This document shows, one piece after another, positions 33,787-41,577 of a stretch of DNA of 64,000 bases. How positions within the stretch are numbered: position 1 is the first letter of the stretch; each line of letters opens with the position of its first letter. The notes beneath the pieces were generated by a model. The model was given only the letters and a program-made list of their open reading frames with translations. It was not told the origin of the DNA and searched no databases. Source of the stretch: Arthrobacter globiformis (GTDB taxonomy: Bacteria; Actinomycetota; Actinomycetes; Actinomycetales; Micrococcaceae); NCBI RefSeq assembly GCF_030818015.1, contig NZ_JAUSZX010000001.1:1178001-1242000 (forward strand), in the 5' to 3' direction. The position numbers and the translations under genes are program-made.

Positions 33787-34920
33787 ATGAACCCCTCCGG
33801 CAGCCTGAACCCCAGCCCGCGGACCCTTGAGGTGGACAGCATCGACAGGTTCGACCGGCTGGTAAACGCCGGGGCCAAGGCGATGCATGGCTGGCACGCA
33901 CAGTCGCTTGACCTCCGTGGACGGGGCACTGCCCTGGCAGCCCTGGACGCTGAGGGCGCGGTTTTCCTGGGCTGCACCTTCGACCCGGGCGTGGAGGCTT
34001 CACTCCGCAGCCGGGGCGCGCTGATCTTCCCGCGGCTCACCGGCGTTCCTTTCAATCCGTACCGGGCAGGGCTCTACACCCCGCAGGAACTGTACGCAGG
34101 CATCGTCGATGAACCGTACGAGAAGACACCCGACGCTTTGGTCTACCAATGGAGCATGCGGCCTGGCCAGCGGAACCGCCTCGATTCCACCCTCGCGGCA
34201 GCCCTGCACGATCACGCCGTCGGCGATGCCCTGGAGGAATTCGTCCGTACCCTCAACAGCGGTGGCCGTTCCATCGTCGGGGTCATGGGAGGCCATGCCC
34301 TGCAGCGGGGGACCGGCGGCTTCGCCGCCGCTGCCACACTGGGCCGGCTCCTGGCCCGCCGCGGCCACCTGGTGGCCACCGGCGGAGGTCCAGGGGCCAT
34401 GGAGGCCGCGAACCTGGGTGCCTACCTCAGCACGGCCGACGACGAGGACTTCCACGGTGTGCTTCGAGAGCTGGCGGCCGTCCCCGGCTTCCGCCCCTCG
34501 GTGTCCGCCTGGGCACGTGCTGCGGCAGCCGCCGTCGGACGCTTTCCGCGCGGGACCGCGTCCCTCGGCATTCCCACCTGGTTTTACGGCCACGAACCGC
34601 CCAACTATTTCGCCACCCACATCGCCAAGTACTTTGCCAATGCGGTCCGCGAGGCAATTCTCCTGGAGGTCTGCAACGCAGGGATCGTGTTCCTGCCGGG
34701 TGCGGCGGGTACGGTGCAGGAGATCTTCCAGGACGCCTGCGAGAACTACTACGGCGCCCCGGAGGCCATGACCCCCATGGTGCTGGTCGGCAGGGAGCAC
34801 TGGGAGCAGCGGTTCCCGGCCTGGCCCATGTTGCAAAGCCTCGCCGCGGGCCGGGCAATGGAACAGCGGATCTTCCTGGTGGACAGCGTGGATGAGGCGC
34901 TCGCTGTCCTCGGCGGATGA
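33787..34920 (+). CDS. LOG family (Rossmann-fold nucleotide-binding) protein
   Basis: A 377-aa protein. The C-terminal ~240 residues hold the LOG/lysine-decarboxylase-like fold: SIVGVMGGHALQRGTGGFAA, ATGGGPGAMEAANLGAYL and a variant of the PGGxGTxxE signature, PGAAGTVQEIFQDACENYYG. LOG proteins release free cytokinin-type bases from nucleotides or bind nucleotides, but this larger type, with an N-terminal domain of about 130 residues (DRFDRLVNAGAKAMHGWHAQ), has no clear assigned reaction. The Gly of PGG is replaced by Ala here. It stands alone in its transcription unit. Confidence 0.8.
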   Translation: MNPSGSLNPSPRTLEVDSIDRFDRLVNAGAKAMHGWHAQSLDLRGRGTALAALDAEGAVFLGCTFDPGVEASLRSRGALIFPRLTGVPFNPYRAGLYTPQELYAGIVDEPYEKTPDALVYQWSMRPGQRNRLDSTLAAALHDHAVGDALEEFVRTLNSGGRSIVGVMGGHALQRGTGGFAAAATLGRLLARRGHLVATGGGPGAMEAANLGAYLSTADDEDFHGVLRELAAVPGFRPSVSAWARAAAAAVGRFPRGTASLGIPTWFYGHEPPNYFATHIAKYFANAVREAILLEVCNAGIVFLPGAAGTVQEIFQDACENYYGAPEAMTPMVLVGREHWEQRFPAWPMLQSLAAGRAMEQRIFLVDSVDEALAVLGG

Positions 34921-34937
34921 ACGCACCGGGGGTAAAC

Positions 34938-34973
34938 CCGGCTGCGGGAACCGGCAGCGGGGACCGGCTGCGG
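34938..34973. repeat. Short tandem repeat, 13-bp unit
   Basis: About 2.8 copies of a CCGGCTGCGGGAA-like unit with small variations (34938-34950, 34951-34963, 34964-34973), in the gap between two convergent genes. No function is evident. Confidence 0.45.
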
Positions 34974-35067
34974 AAAGCGCAAAAGGCGGCGCCGGGCCTG
35001 CCGTCTAGACGGAGGGCGGCCTACAGGTCCTTGCGGCAGGGTGTCTTGCCGAGCCGATAGAGGCCAT

Positions 35068-36024
35068 TCAGGTCGCCAGCCGCAAGGCCGTCGGGGCGCC
35101 GATCTCCGGATACATGAGCTGTACGGGGTCGTTGACATGCTCGAGCCCCATTACGTGGCCCAGTTCGTGGAGGATGACGGCGGTGGCGTAGGCGGTGCCG
35201 TCGGGGCGTTCCAGTTCCGTAGCCATCTGCGGGGCATCCAGCTCCAGGCTGCCGGTGACATAGCTCTTGGGCCCGTCCCCGTAGCGGTAATGGGTGCTGC
35301 CACCGGTGCCGATGACCTTGCCGCCCAGCTTGGGGGTCACGTCCGGCGTGGTCCAGCTGATGAGCAGGGGTGCCCAGCGCTCGCCGTAGGCCTCGGGCTG
35401 GTAGGGGGCACGCTGGGCCGAGGGCTGCTCGTCGGTGGCGCCATCGTCGACAAACTGGATGCCGGTGGCCTTGGAGACGGCCTGGATTGCCAGGGGAACA
35501 AGGCCTGCTGCACCCTCCGGCGCAAGGCTGGCATTCACCACGTAATGCAGCGGACGGCATGGCGAGTAGCCCACGGCGGAGCCGTCACTGTTTACGGCCA
35601 GAAACTTGTACGAGTTGCTGGGCTCCAGAGGTGGCTCCGGTTTGCCCAGGGGAGTGGCTGCCTCCTCGCGGCCCGGCGGGGGTGCGCCCGCGGTACCGCC
35701 TGGGCCAACAGACGCACCGGTCTCAGCCCCTCCAGACTGTCCGCCCAGCCCGGGTTGCCCCGCCTGCCCGGCCGGATCCTGCCCAGCATGATCTTGGCCG
35801 GAATCATCCTGCCGGGACGCGGACTGGTCCCCGGAACCGATGCGGAAGTTCAGCGCACCGGCAAAGCGGGGGTCCCCATACGCCATTCCCGCCGCGAGGA
35901 ACGCCGCACAACCAAGGGCAGCGAGCACGATCAGGCGGCGGATGAACCTCGCCGCCGCGGTGGCCGGACCCAAGTGGCGCGGCTGGTGCCGGCGTTGAAT
36001 GTGACCGGGGTTTTGACCCTCCAC
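35068..36024 (-). CDS. Matrixin-like secreted or membrane-anchored metalloprotease
   Basis: A 318-aa protein. After a basic N-terminus comes one hydrophobic helix (FIRRLIVLAALGCAAFLAAG, ~residues 27-46), then a Gln/Gly/Ser-rich low-complexity linker (~65-130), then a catalytic domain with HELGHVMGLEHVND, the HExxHxxGxxH zinc motif, and a Met-turn LMYPEIG. These features define the metzincin/matrixin group. The three His bind zinc and the Glu is the catalytic base. It would act outside the cell, tethered or released. GTG at 36022-36024 is the start. Substrate unknown. Confidence 0.85.
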   Translation of the reverse strand: MEGQNPGHIQRRHQPRHLGPATAAARFIRRLIVLAALGCAAFLAAGMAYGDPRFAGALNFRIGSGDQSASRQDDSGQDHAGQDPAGQAGQPGLGGQSGGAETGASVGPGGTAGAPPPGREEAATPLGKPEPPLEPSNSYKFLAVNSDGSAVGYSPCRPLHYVVNASLAPEGAAGLVPLAIQAVSKATGIQFVDDGATDEQPSAQRAPYQPEAYGERWAPLLISWTTPDVTPKLGGKVIGTGGSTHYRYGDGPKSYVTGSLELDAPQMATELERPDGTAYATAVILHELGHVMGLEHVNDPVQLMYPEIGAPTALRLAT

Positions 36025-36120
36025 TGCACCCCTTTCACGGCAAACAGGCCCACTTTACAGTTCAGCTCACCAGGCAATGAAACCGGCTGGGCGATCCGGG
36101 AGGATCAGGCTGTCCCTCAA

Positions 36121-37308
36121 TCAGGCGATGACAGCGCCAAACGCCATGCCCAGGAGGTACGTGACGCCTGCCGCTCCAAGACCGATGGCGAGCTGCCGCA
36201 GTCCGCGGGTCAGCGGCGAGGTGCCGGACAGCAGGCCGACGGTGCCGCCCGTGGCCAGCAGCGCGATGCCCACGAGGACTGCCGCCACGATGAGGGCGCC
36301 GATCCCGGTCATGCCGAAAAGGAAGGGAACGATGGGCACGATGGCGCCCGAGGCGAAGAAGCAAAAGCTGGAGAGCGCGGCGCCCCAGGCAGTGCCCACG
36401 GCTTCGTGCTCGTCCGGGGTCTCGGGCAGTTCGGGATGGAGCGAGAGGCTTGGATCGCAGTCGCACGTGAAAAGGCCCATGCGCTCGGCCACGCGGTGTT
36501 CGGCCGCCTCGCGGGACATGCCGCGGGCCAGGTAGACCAGCAGGAGCTCGTTGTGTTCGATGTCCAGCTGGGGTGCCGCCACCAGCGTCACCTGGGTGGG
36601 ACGTGTGGCGTCCAGGAGCTCGCGCTGGGAACGGACCGACACGAATTCGCCGGCGCCCATGGAGAATGCTCCGGCCAGGAGTCCTGAGATGCCGCTGAGC
36701 AGGACCACGCCGCTGCCAACGCCCGTGGCGGCCATGCCCATGACCAGCGCGAGGTTGCTGACCAGGCCGTCGTTGGCTCCGAACACGGCGGCGCGGAACG
36801 TGCCGGCCAGCCGGTTGCGGCCGCGTGTTGCCAGGCCGCGGACTACTTCCTCGTGGATCTGTTCGTCGGCCGCCATGGCCGGGGTGGCGGACGGTTCCCT
36901 GGTGTAGGGGGAGCGGCCCTCGGCCCGCTGCGCCAGCGCGAGCACAAACACGGACCCGAAGTGCCGGGCGAGGAAGCCCAGAAGGCGGCTGCGCAAGGAA
37001 GCGTGCCGGGGCTTGCCCGTGTGCTCGCCCAGCAGCTTCAGCCAGTGCGCCTCGTGCCGGCCTTCGGCTTCGGCGAGGGCCAGAAGGATGGCGCGCTCTT
37101 CGCCCGTGCGGTTCTGGGCGAGGTCGCGGTAGACGGCGGCCTCGGCCCGTTCGTCGGCGAGGTACTGGCGCCAGCGCTTGATGTCAGCGGCGCTGGGTTC
37201 CGGACGGGCTGCGGCGCCGTTCGTCGAGGCGGCGCTGGCTGCGGCGCCGTTTGTTGAGGCCGACGCGTTGCCGGTGGCGTGGGGGTCAGATTTGGCGTGC
37301 TGAGACAC
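36121..37308 (-). CDS. Ferritin-like domain fused to a VIT1/CCC1 transporter
   Basis: A 395-aa protein. A short Ala/Asn-rich head holds two copies of ASTNGAAA (a 30-bp-period repeat at 37208-37260). Next comes a rubrerythrin-like helical pair with E-rich metal motifs (YLADERAEAAVYRDLA, ALAEAEGRHEAHW). The C-terminal half is the VIT1/CCC1 iron/manganese exporter domain: FRAAVFGANDGLVSNLALVM, AGAFSMGAGEFVSVRSQREL and three further membrane helices. Similar fusions (MbfA type) export iron and protect against peroxide. A CDCD motif (FTCDCDPSLS) in the cytoplasmic domain might also bind metal. Confidence 0.9.
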   Translation of the reverse strand: MSQHAKSDPHATGNASASTNGAAASAASTNGAAARPEPSAADIKRWRQYLADERAEAAVYRDLAQNRTGEERAILLALAEAEGRHEAHWLKLLGEHTGKPRHASLRSRLLGFLARHFGSVFVLALAQRAEGRSPYTREPSATPAMAADEQIHEEVVRGLATRGRNRLAGTFRAAVFGANDGLVSNLALVMGMAATGVGSGVVLLSGISGLLAGAFSMGAGEFVSVRSQRELLDATRPTQVTLVAAPQLDIEHNELLLVYLARGMSREAAEHRVAERMGLFTCDCDPSLSLHPELPETPDEHEAVGTAWGAALSSFCFFASGAIVPIVPFLFGMTGIGALIVAAVLVGIALLATGGTVGLLSGTSPLTRGLRQLAIGLGAAGVTYLLGMAFGAVIA

Positions 37309-37555
37309 GGGAACTCCTGGGTAGATGGGACGTGATGCGGCCCCATTGCATCGCCCACTTTACCGCGTATTTCCGCGGTTTTTCGGCCGGTAACCCTTAG
37401 CCAATAGTTTAGGGAAACCTCAATAACTCCGGCCGCACGAGCCAAAGCCGCCGGCCCGTCCGAACGCCCTTGACCGCCTGCACCCGCGGTGATCTGATGA
37501 AAATGTGCCCTGCCGACGGCGGGTACGGAAGTCCAACCACACGGAGGTCTGCCTG

Positions 37556-37789
37556 ATGAACACCAACGGATCGCGCCCCGAGCCGGACACCCGCCACACC
37601 ATCGAGTCCGATCCCGCCTACGACTTTGCCGAGGACGCGCCGGTGGACGAAGACTGGGACACCGAAGATGAGTTCATCGACTCCGAGGAAAGGGTTGTTC
37701 CTGTCGCACCCGAAGCGGTTGACGGCGACGAGCGGGTAGTGTCGCTGGACACCGACGAATTCCGTGAGGACGAAGGCTACGAAGAATAG
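37556..37789 (+). CDS. Small acidic protein of unknown function
   Basis: A 77-aa, strongly acidic protein (many Asp/Glu, e.g. EDAPVDEDWDTEDEFIDSEE) with no hydrophobic segment; probably unstructured. ATG at 37556 follows GGAGG (37543-37547) by 8 nt, which supports real translation; the upstream in-frame ATG at 37505 lacks such a site. I do not recognise the family. It is divergent from the ferritin/VIT1 gene and ends before a large bidirectional terminator. Confidence 0.65.
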   Translation: MNTNGSRPEPDTRHTIESDPAYDFAEDAPVDEDWDTEDEFIDSEERVVPVAPEAVDGDERVVSLDTDEFREDEGYEE

Positions 37790-37834
37790 GGTCCCACGCC
37801 TAAACCCCGGCGCTTAGGGCCGCACGCTTAAACC

Positions 37835-37878
37835 ACGACGGCGGTGCCTTCCCCGCGAAGGGAAGGCACCGCCGTCGT
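37835..37878. terminator. Bidirectional terminator
   Basis: Perfect 19-base arms (37835-37853 and 37860-37878) with a 6-nt loop between convergent genes. Confidence 0.85.
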
Positions 37879-37894
37879 AGTTAATTCAGTTTGC

Positions 37895-39436
37895 CTAGTG
37901 CGCCGCGTGGCTGGCCACGGGGTGGGAGTCCAAGGGCAGTTCCTCGGAAACCGCTCCGGCAACGCGACGGTCCCAGGCCTCGCGGACCTCGGGATCCGTG
38001 GGCGGCGTGAGGTAAGAGACCACGATGTAGACGAGCAGCGAAGCGGCGAGGCCCCAGTAGATGGGATCGTTGGCGTAGACGCCGTCTTCGCTCGGGATAA
38101 TCCCTATTGCGTAGGCGATCAGCAAAGCCAAGGTCAGGACCGAGCCGACGGCCATGGACCAGGCGGCCGCGATGCCGGTGCCGCGCTTCCAGACCAGGCC
38201 GCCGAGGATGGCTACCAGCAGGCCGCCCACGAGGATGTCGTAAGCGATGGTCAGGGCCACCACGACGTCCTGGGCTGCCATGGAGATCAGCACGGCCACG
38301 ATGCCCAGACCCAGGACCCAGTAGCGGTTGGCCTTGACGTCGTGCTCGGGGTTTTCGGTGTCGTCGGTGTTGATCGTCTTGCCGAACCAGCTGGCCACGA
38401 ACGGCACAACGTCGGCGCGGGCCACCGTTGCAGCGGCGATGAGGGCGCCGGAGGCGGTGGACATCATGGCGGCGACGGCAGCGGCCATGACCAGGCCGCC
38501 GATGCCGATCGGCAGGATGTGGGTGGCAACCTCGGCGTAGACAACGTCCTTGCCGAGAGTGGCGACGTCGATGTCGGGCAGGGCCACCCGGGCGGCCAGG
38601 CCGATCAAGGCGCCGGCGACGCCGTACAGGATGCAGTAGACGCCAGCGGTGGCGCCGCCCCAGCGGGCCACGGTGGGGGTCTTAGCGGTGAAGACGCGCT
38701 GCCAGATGTCCTGGCCGATCAGCAGGCCAAGTGTGTACACCACGAAGTACGTGATGATGGTCTGCACACCGATGCCGTCGAGCTGGAAGAAGCTCGCGTC
38801 AACGCGGGCACGGATGCCGTCCAGGCCGCCCGCGGCGTTGAGGACGAACGGGAGCATGAGGAAGAAGATGCCGACGGTCTTGATGATGAACTGCACCTGG
38901 TCGGCGAGGGTGATGGACCACATGCCGCCGATGGTGGAGTAGACCAAGACGATTGCGCCGCCGACGGCGATGGCGAGCCAGCGCTCCCAGCCGAAGAGGA
39001 CAACGAAGATCGTGGCGTAGGCGCCCGTGGACGTGGCACACAGCATGAGGGTGTAGGCCAGCATGACGATGCCGGAGGTCTGGGTGGCGCGCTGGCCGTA
39101 GCGCAGGGACAGCATCTGGGAGACGGTGTAGATTTTCAGCTTCTGGATGGTGCCGGCGAAGAGAAGGCTCAGCAGCAGGACGCCAGCGCCGATCGCCACC
39201 ACGAGCCACATGCCCGAGATGCCGAACTTGTAGCCCAGGCCGACGCCGCCAACGGTGGAGGCGCCGCCCAGGACGACGGCGGCCATTGTCCCGGTGTAGA
39301 GGAACGGCCCCAGGCGGCGGCCGGCCACAAGGAAGTCGCTGTTGTTCTTGGTGCGGGACTTGCCCCACCAGCCGAAGGCCAGCATGGCGGCCAGGTAGAC
39401 CACCACGATGGCGATATTGACGAAACTTGCGTCCAT
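37895..39436 (-). CDS. Sodium:solute symporter (SSS family)
   Basis: A 513-aa carrier with about 13 membrane helices. Family features: ASFVNIAIVVVYLAAMLAFG (helix 1), FLVAGRRLGPFLYTGTMAAV, GGASTVGGVGLGYKFGISGM and VMAAAVAAMMSTASGALIAA (the helix-8 sodium site). It imports an organic solute with Na+. ATG at 39434-39436 is chosen; the long upstream in-frame extension is unrelated. It is divergent from an XRE-cupin regulator and close to a ureohydrolase and a ThDP enzyme, so a guanidino compound or related amine is a plausible substrate (inference). Confidence 0.9.
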   Translation of the reverse strand: MDASFVNIAIVVVYLAAMLAFGWWGKSRTKNNSDFLVAGRRLGPFLYTGTMAAVVLGGASTVGGVGLGYKFGISGMWLVVAIGAGVLLLSLLFAGTIQKLKIYTVSQMLSLRYGQRATQTSGIVMLAYTLMLCATSTGAYATIFVVLFGWERWLAIAVGGAIVLVYSTIGGMWSITLADQVQFIIKTVGIFFLMLPFVLNAAGGLDGIRARVDASFFQLDGIGVQTIITYFVVYTLGLLIGQDIWQRVFTAKTPTVARWGGATAGVYCILYGVAGALIGLAARVALPDIDVATLGKDVVYAEVATHILPIGIGGLVMAAAVAAMMSTASGALIAAATVARADVVPFVASWFGKTINTDDTENPEHDVKANRYWVLGLGIVAVLISMAAQDVVVALTIAYDILVGGLLVAILGGLVWKRGTGIAAAWSMAVGSVLTLALLIAYAIGIIPSEDGVYANDPIYWGLAASLLVYIVVSYLTPPTDPEVREAWDRRVAGAVSEELPLDSHPVASHAAH

Positions 39437-39572
39437 GATTTGGGGATCCTTGGAGCTTTGGCAGCTTGCGGGCCGAGCAGGGAAACGGGCTGACCGGAGG
39501 GCTGCGCTGAATGGAAATCGGGGGGAACGCTGGGTTCCTTGCTGGGCGTCGCCTGTAGGAGTTGTTTCACAA

Positions 39573-39586
39573 GCAACACTTGTTGC
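39573..39586. promoter_or_regulatory. Inverted repeat between symporter and XRE regulator
   Basis: GCAACA-CT-TGTTGC, preceded by TTGTTTCACAA, in the 289-bp divergent gap. A candidate operator for the adjacent XRE-cupin protein. Confidence 0.4.
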
Positions 39587-39725
39587 ATAGAAGCGTAGGC
39601 TGTGATTCGGGTAACAGTCAAGACGCAAAGCTCCGCAGCGCGGTTTGCCCCGCGTCACAGAAGGGCGGTGCCGATAATATGACTCCAATGATGGGGCCGG
39701 GCGGCCGGCCGTGAAAGGTTCGTAA

Positions 39726-40301
39726 ATGAAGGCACTTCCAGTTGAGCCGAGCAATGTTCCGGTTGCCATCGGTTCAAGAATCCGTGCCGCGCGCCAGTCC
39801 CAGCGGCTCACCATAGAGCAGGTGGCTGACGCCACCGGGTTAACCAAAGGCTTTCTCAGCCGCGTGGAACGGGACCTGACCTCGCCCTCCGTGGCGTCCC
39901 TCGTAACTCTGTGCCAGGTTCTGTCAATCTCCATTGGCGATCTGTTCGCTGCGCCGGAAACACACCTGACCAAGCGGGACGCCGGTCCCCGCATCTCCCT
40001 CGGCGGTGAGGGGATCGTGGAGCGGCTGCTGACCGCGCGGTCCGAACGGCGCGTGCAGATCATCCAGGCCGTCATCGATCCGCGGGGCCGCGGCGAATCG
40101 GAACTGTATGCCGTTGACTGCGACGTCGATGTCCTGCATGTGATCAAGGGGACCATTAAACTCATCCTCACCAACGAGGAGTATGAGCTGACCACCGGCG
40201 ATACCGTCACCTTCCCGGGCCGGGAACCTCACACCTGGGTCAATCCGACCGATGAGCCCGTCGAGGTTCTCTGGGTGCTGGTGCCGGCTGCCAGCCAGTA
40301 G
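39726..40301 (+). CDS. XRE-family regulator with C-terminal cupin
   Basis: A 191-aa regulator. The HTH spans ~residues 17-70 ([40 protein letters not shown]) and the cupin ~110-190 ([40 protein letters not shown]). Proteins of this layout sense small metabolites in the cupin, and relatives such as PuuR control amine use. It lies between the divergent symporter and the ureohydrolase, making it the probable regulator of both. AAAGG precedes the ATG at 39726. Confidence 0.9.
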   Translation: MKALPVEPSNVPVAIGSRIRAARQSQRLTIEQVADATGLTKGFLSRVERDLTSPSVASLVTLCQVLSISIGDLFAAPETHLTKRDAGPRISLGGEGIVERLLTARSERRVQIIQAVIDPRGRGESELYAVDCDVDVLHVIKGTIKLILTNEEYELTTGDTVTFPGREPHTWVNPTDEPVEVLWVLVPAASQ

Positions 40302-40316
40302 CGCTCTTTGGAATCG

Positions 40317-40351
40317 GCCCGGGCCGCCTGGTTGGCGGTCCGGGCTTTTTT
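40317..40351 (+). terminator. Intrinsic terminator after the XRE gene
   Basis: 12-base arms (40317-40328 and 40334-40345) with one mismatch and a 5-nt loop, followed by six T. It makes the ureohydrolase gene a separate transcription unit. Confidence 0.85.
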
Positions 40352-40361
40352 CTGCCTCGGT

Positions 40362-40412
40362 GGTGTTTCTTGTAAACACCCGGTGCACATTGGGCAACTT
40401 CGCGTGTATGAT
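40362..40412 (+). promoter_or_regulatory. Ureohydrolase promoter with upstream palindrome
   Basis: A perfect palindrome GGTGTTT-CTTGT-AAACACC (40362-40380) lies directly ahead of a -35 (TGCACA, 40384-40389) and a -10 TATGAT (40407-40412) spaced 17 bp. The predicted RNA starts near 40419 and leaves a leader of about 45 nt. The palindrome is a candidate XRE-cupin site. Confidence 0.55.
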
Positions 40413-40464
40413 GGCTGTCACAACCCACCCTGGACAATTCATCCTCGAAGGAGAGGCGTTCCTT

Positions 40465-41577
40465 TTGGAAGAGCTGCGCATCGAAGCCAACGGCAACCTT
40501 GGCCCCATCGATTCATCCCGTATTCCCCGTTACGCCGGGGCGGCAACCTATGCCCGGCTGCCGCGCCTGGACCAGGTGGCCAAGTCCGACATCACCGTGG
40601 TGGGAGTGCCCTTTGATTCCGGCGTCTCCTACCGCCCCGGTGCCCGCTTCGGCGCCAACCACGTCCGCGAGGCCAGCCGGCTGCTCCGCCCGTACAACCC
40701 GGCCTGGGACGTCAGCCCGTTCGAGAACTGCCAGGTGGCCGACGCCGGCGACATGGCCGTGAACCCGTTCAACATCAACGAGGCCATCGAGACCATCCAG
40801 CAGAACGCCCTCGACCTGACGGCGGGCGGGAGCAAGCTGCTCACGCTGGGCGGTGACCACACCATCGCGCTGCCGCTCCTGCGCGCAGCAGCCGAGCGTG
40901 CCGGCGGCCCCATCGCCATGCTGCATTTCGATGCCCACCTGGACACCTGGGACACCTACTTCGGTGCGGAGTACACCCACGGAACGCCGTTCCGCCGTGC
41001 CGTGGAGGAGGGCATCCTGGACACCGAGGCCATCAGCCACATCGGCACCCGCGGCCCGCTGTACGGCAAGAAGGACCTCGACGACGACCACCGCTTCGGG
41101 TTCGGCATCGTCACCTCCGCGGACGTTTACTACCAGGGCGTCCTTGAGACTGTGGCCAAGGTCCGGGACCGGATCGGAGACCGTCCGCTGTACATCTCCG
41201 TGGACATCGACGTTTTGGACCCCGCCCACGCGCCCGGAACCGGCACGCCGGAAGCCGGCGGCATCACCAGCCGTGAGCTGCTGGAGATCATCCGCGGCTT
41301 CCGCGGCATGAACCTCGTCGGCGCCGACGTCGTTGAAGTGGCCCCGGCCTACGACCACGCCGAGATTACCGGCGTGGCCGCCAGCCACGTTGCCTACGAA
41401 CTGGTCACCCTTATGGCGGACAATACCGTCGCGGGCGACCGCTTCGGTGCCGAGACCGGCTACGCGGCCCAGGCGCTGGGCCGCGAAGCCCGCCGTCCGG
41501 CAGGGTTCGCCGCAGCCTCGCCCGCGCCGGCCGGCAACGGCGCTGTCCGTGCCGCTGTGGGGGAGTACTCCAAGTGA
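40465..41577 (+). CDS. Agmatinase/guanidinobutyrase-like ureohydrolase
   Basis: A 370-aa Mn-dependent ureohydrolase that releases urea from a guanidino compound. Metal ligands are in GGDHTIALP (~129), [14 protein letters not shown] (~154) and [19 protein letters not shown] (~245). TTG at 40465 is chosen because AAGGAGAGG (40448-40456) is 8 nt upstream and the predicted promoter excludes the longer upstream frame. Agmatinases, guanidinobutyrases and guanidinopropionases are hard to tell apart by sequence. The 4-base overlap with a ThDP decarboxylase-like gene favours guanidinobutyrase in the 2-ketoarginine route (inference). Confidence 0.9.
   Translation: MEELRIEANGNLGPIDSSRIPRYAGAATYARLPRLDQVAKSDITVVGVPFDSGVSYRPGARFGANHVREASRLLRPYNPAWDVSPFENCQVADAGDMAVNPFNINEAIETIQQNALDLTAGGSKLLTLGGDHTIALPLLRAAAERAGGPIAMLHFDAHLDTWDTYFGAEYTHGTPFRRAVEEGILDTEAISHIGTRGPLYGKKDLDDDHRFGFGIVTSADVYYQGVLETVAKVRDRIGDRPLYISVDIDVLDPAHAPGTGTPEAGGITSRELLEIIRGFRGMNLVGADVVEVAPAYDHAEITGVAASHVAYELVTLMADNTVAGDRFGAETGYAAQALGREARRPAGFAAASPAPAGNGAVRAAVGEYSK

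Noticed and set aside
39437..40210. N-terminal extension of the symporter frame to 771 codons
   Set aside because: The added 258 residues lie antisense to the XRE gene and lack family similarity; the ATG at 39436 begins the true first helix.
40252..40464. Longer N-terminus for the ureohydrolase (441 codons)
   Set aside because: A terminator and promoter lie inside this stretch, and a strong ribosome-binding site points to TTG 40465.
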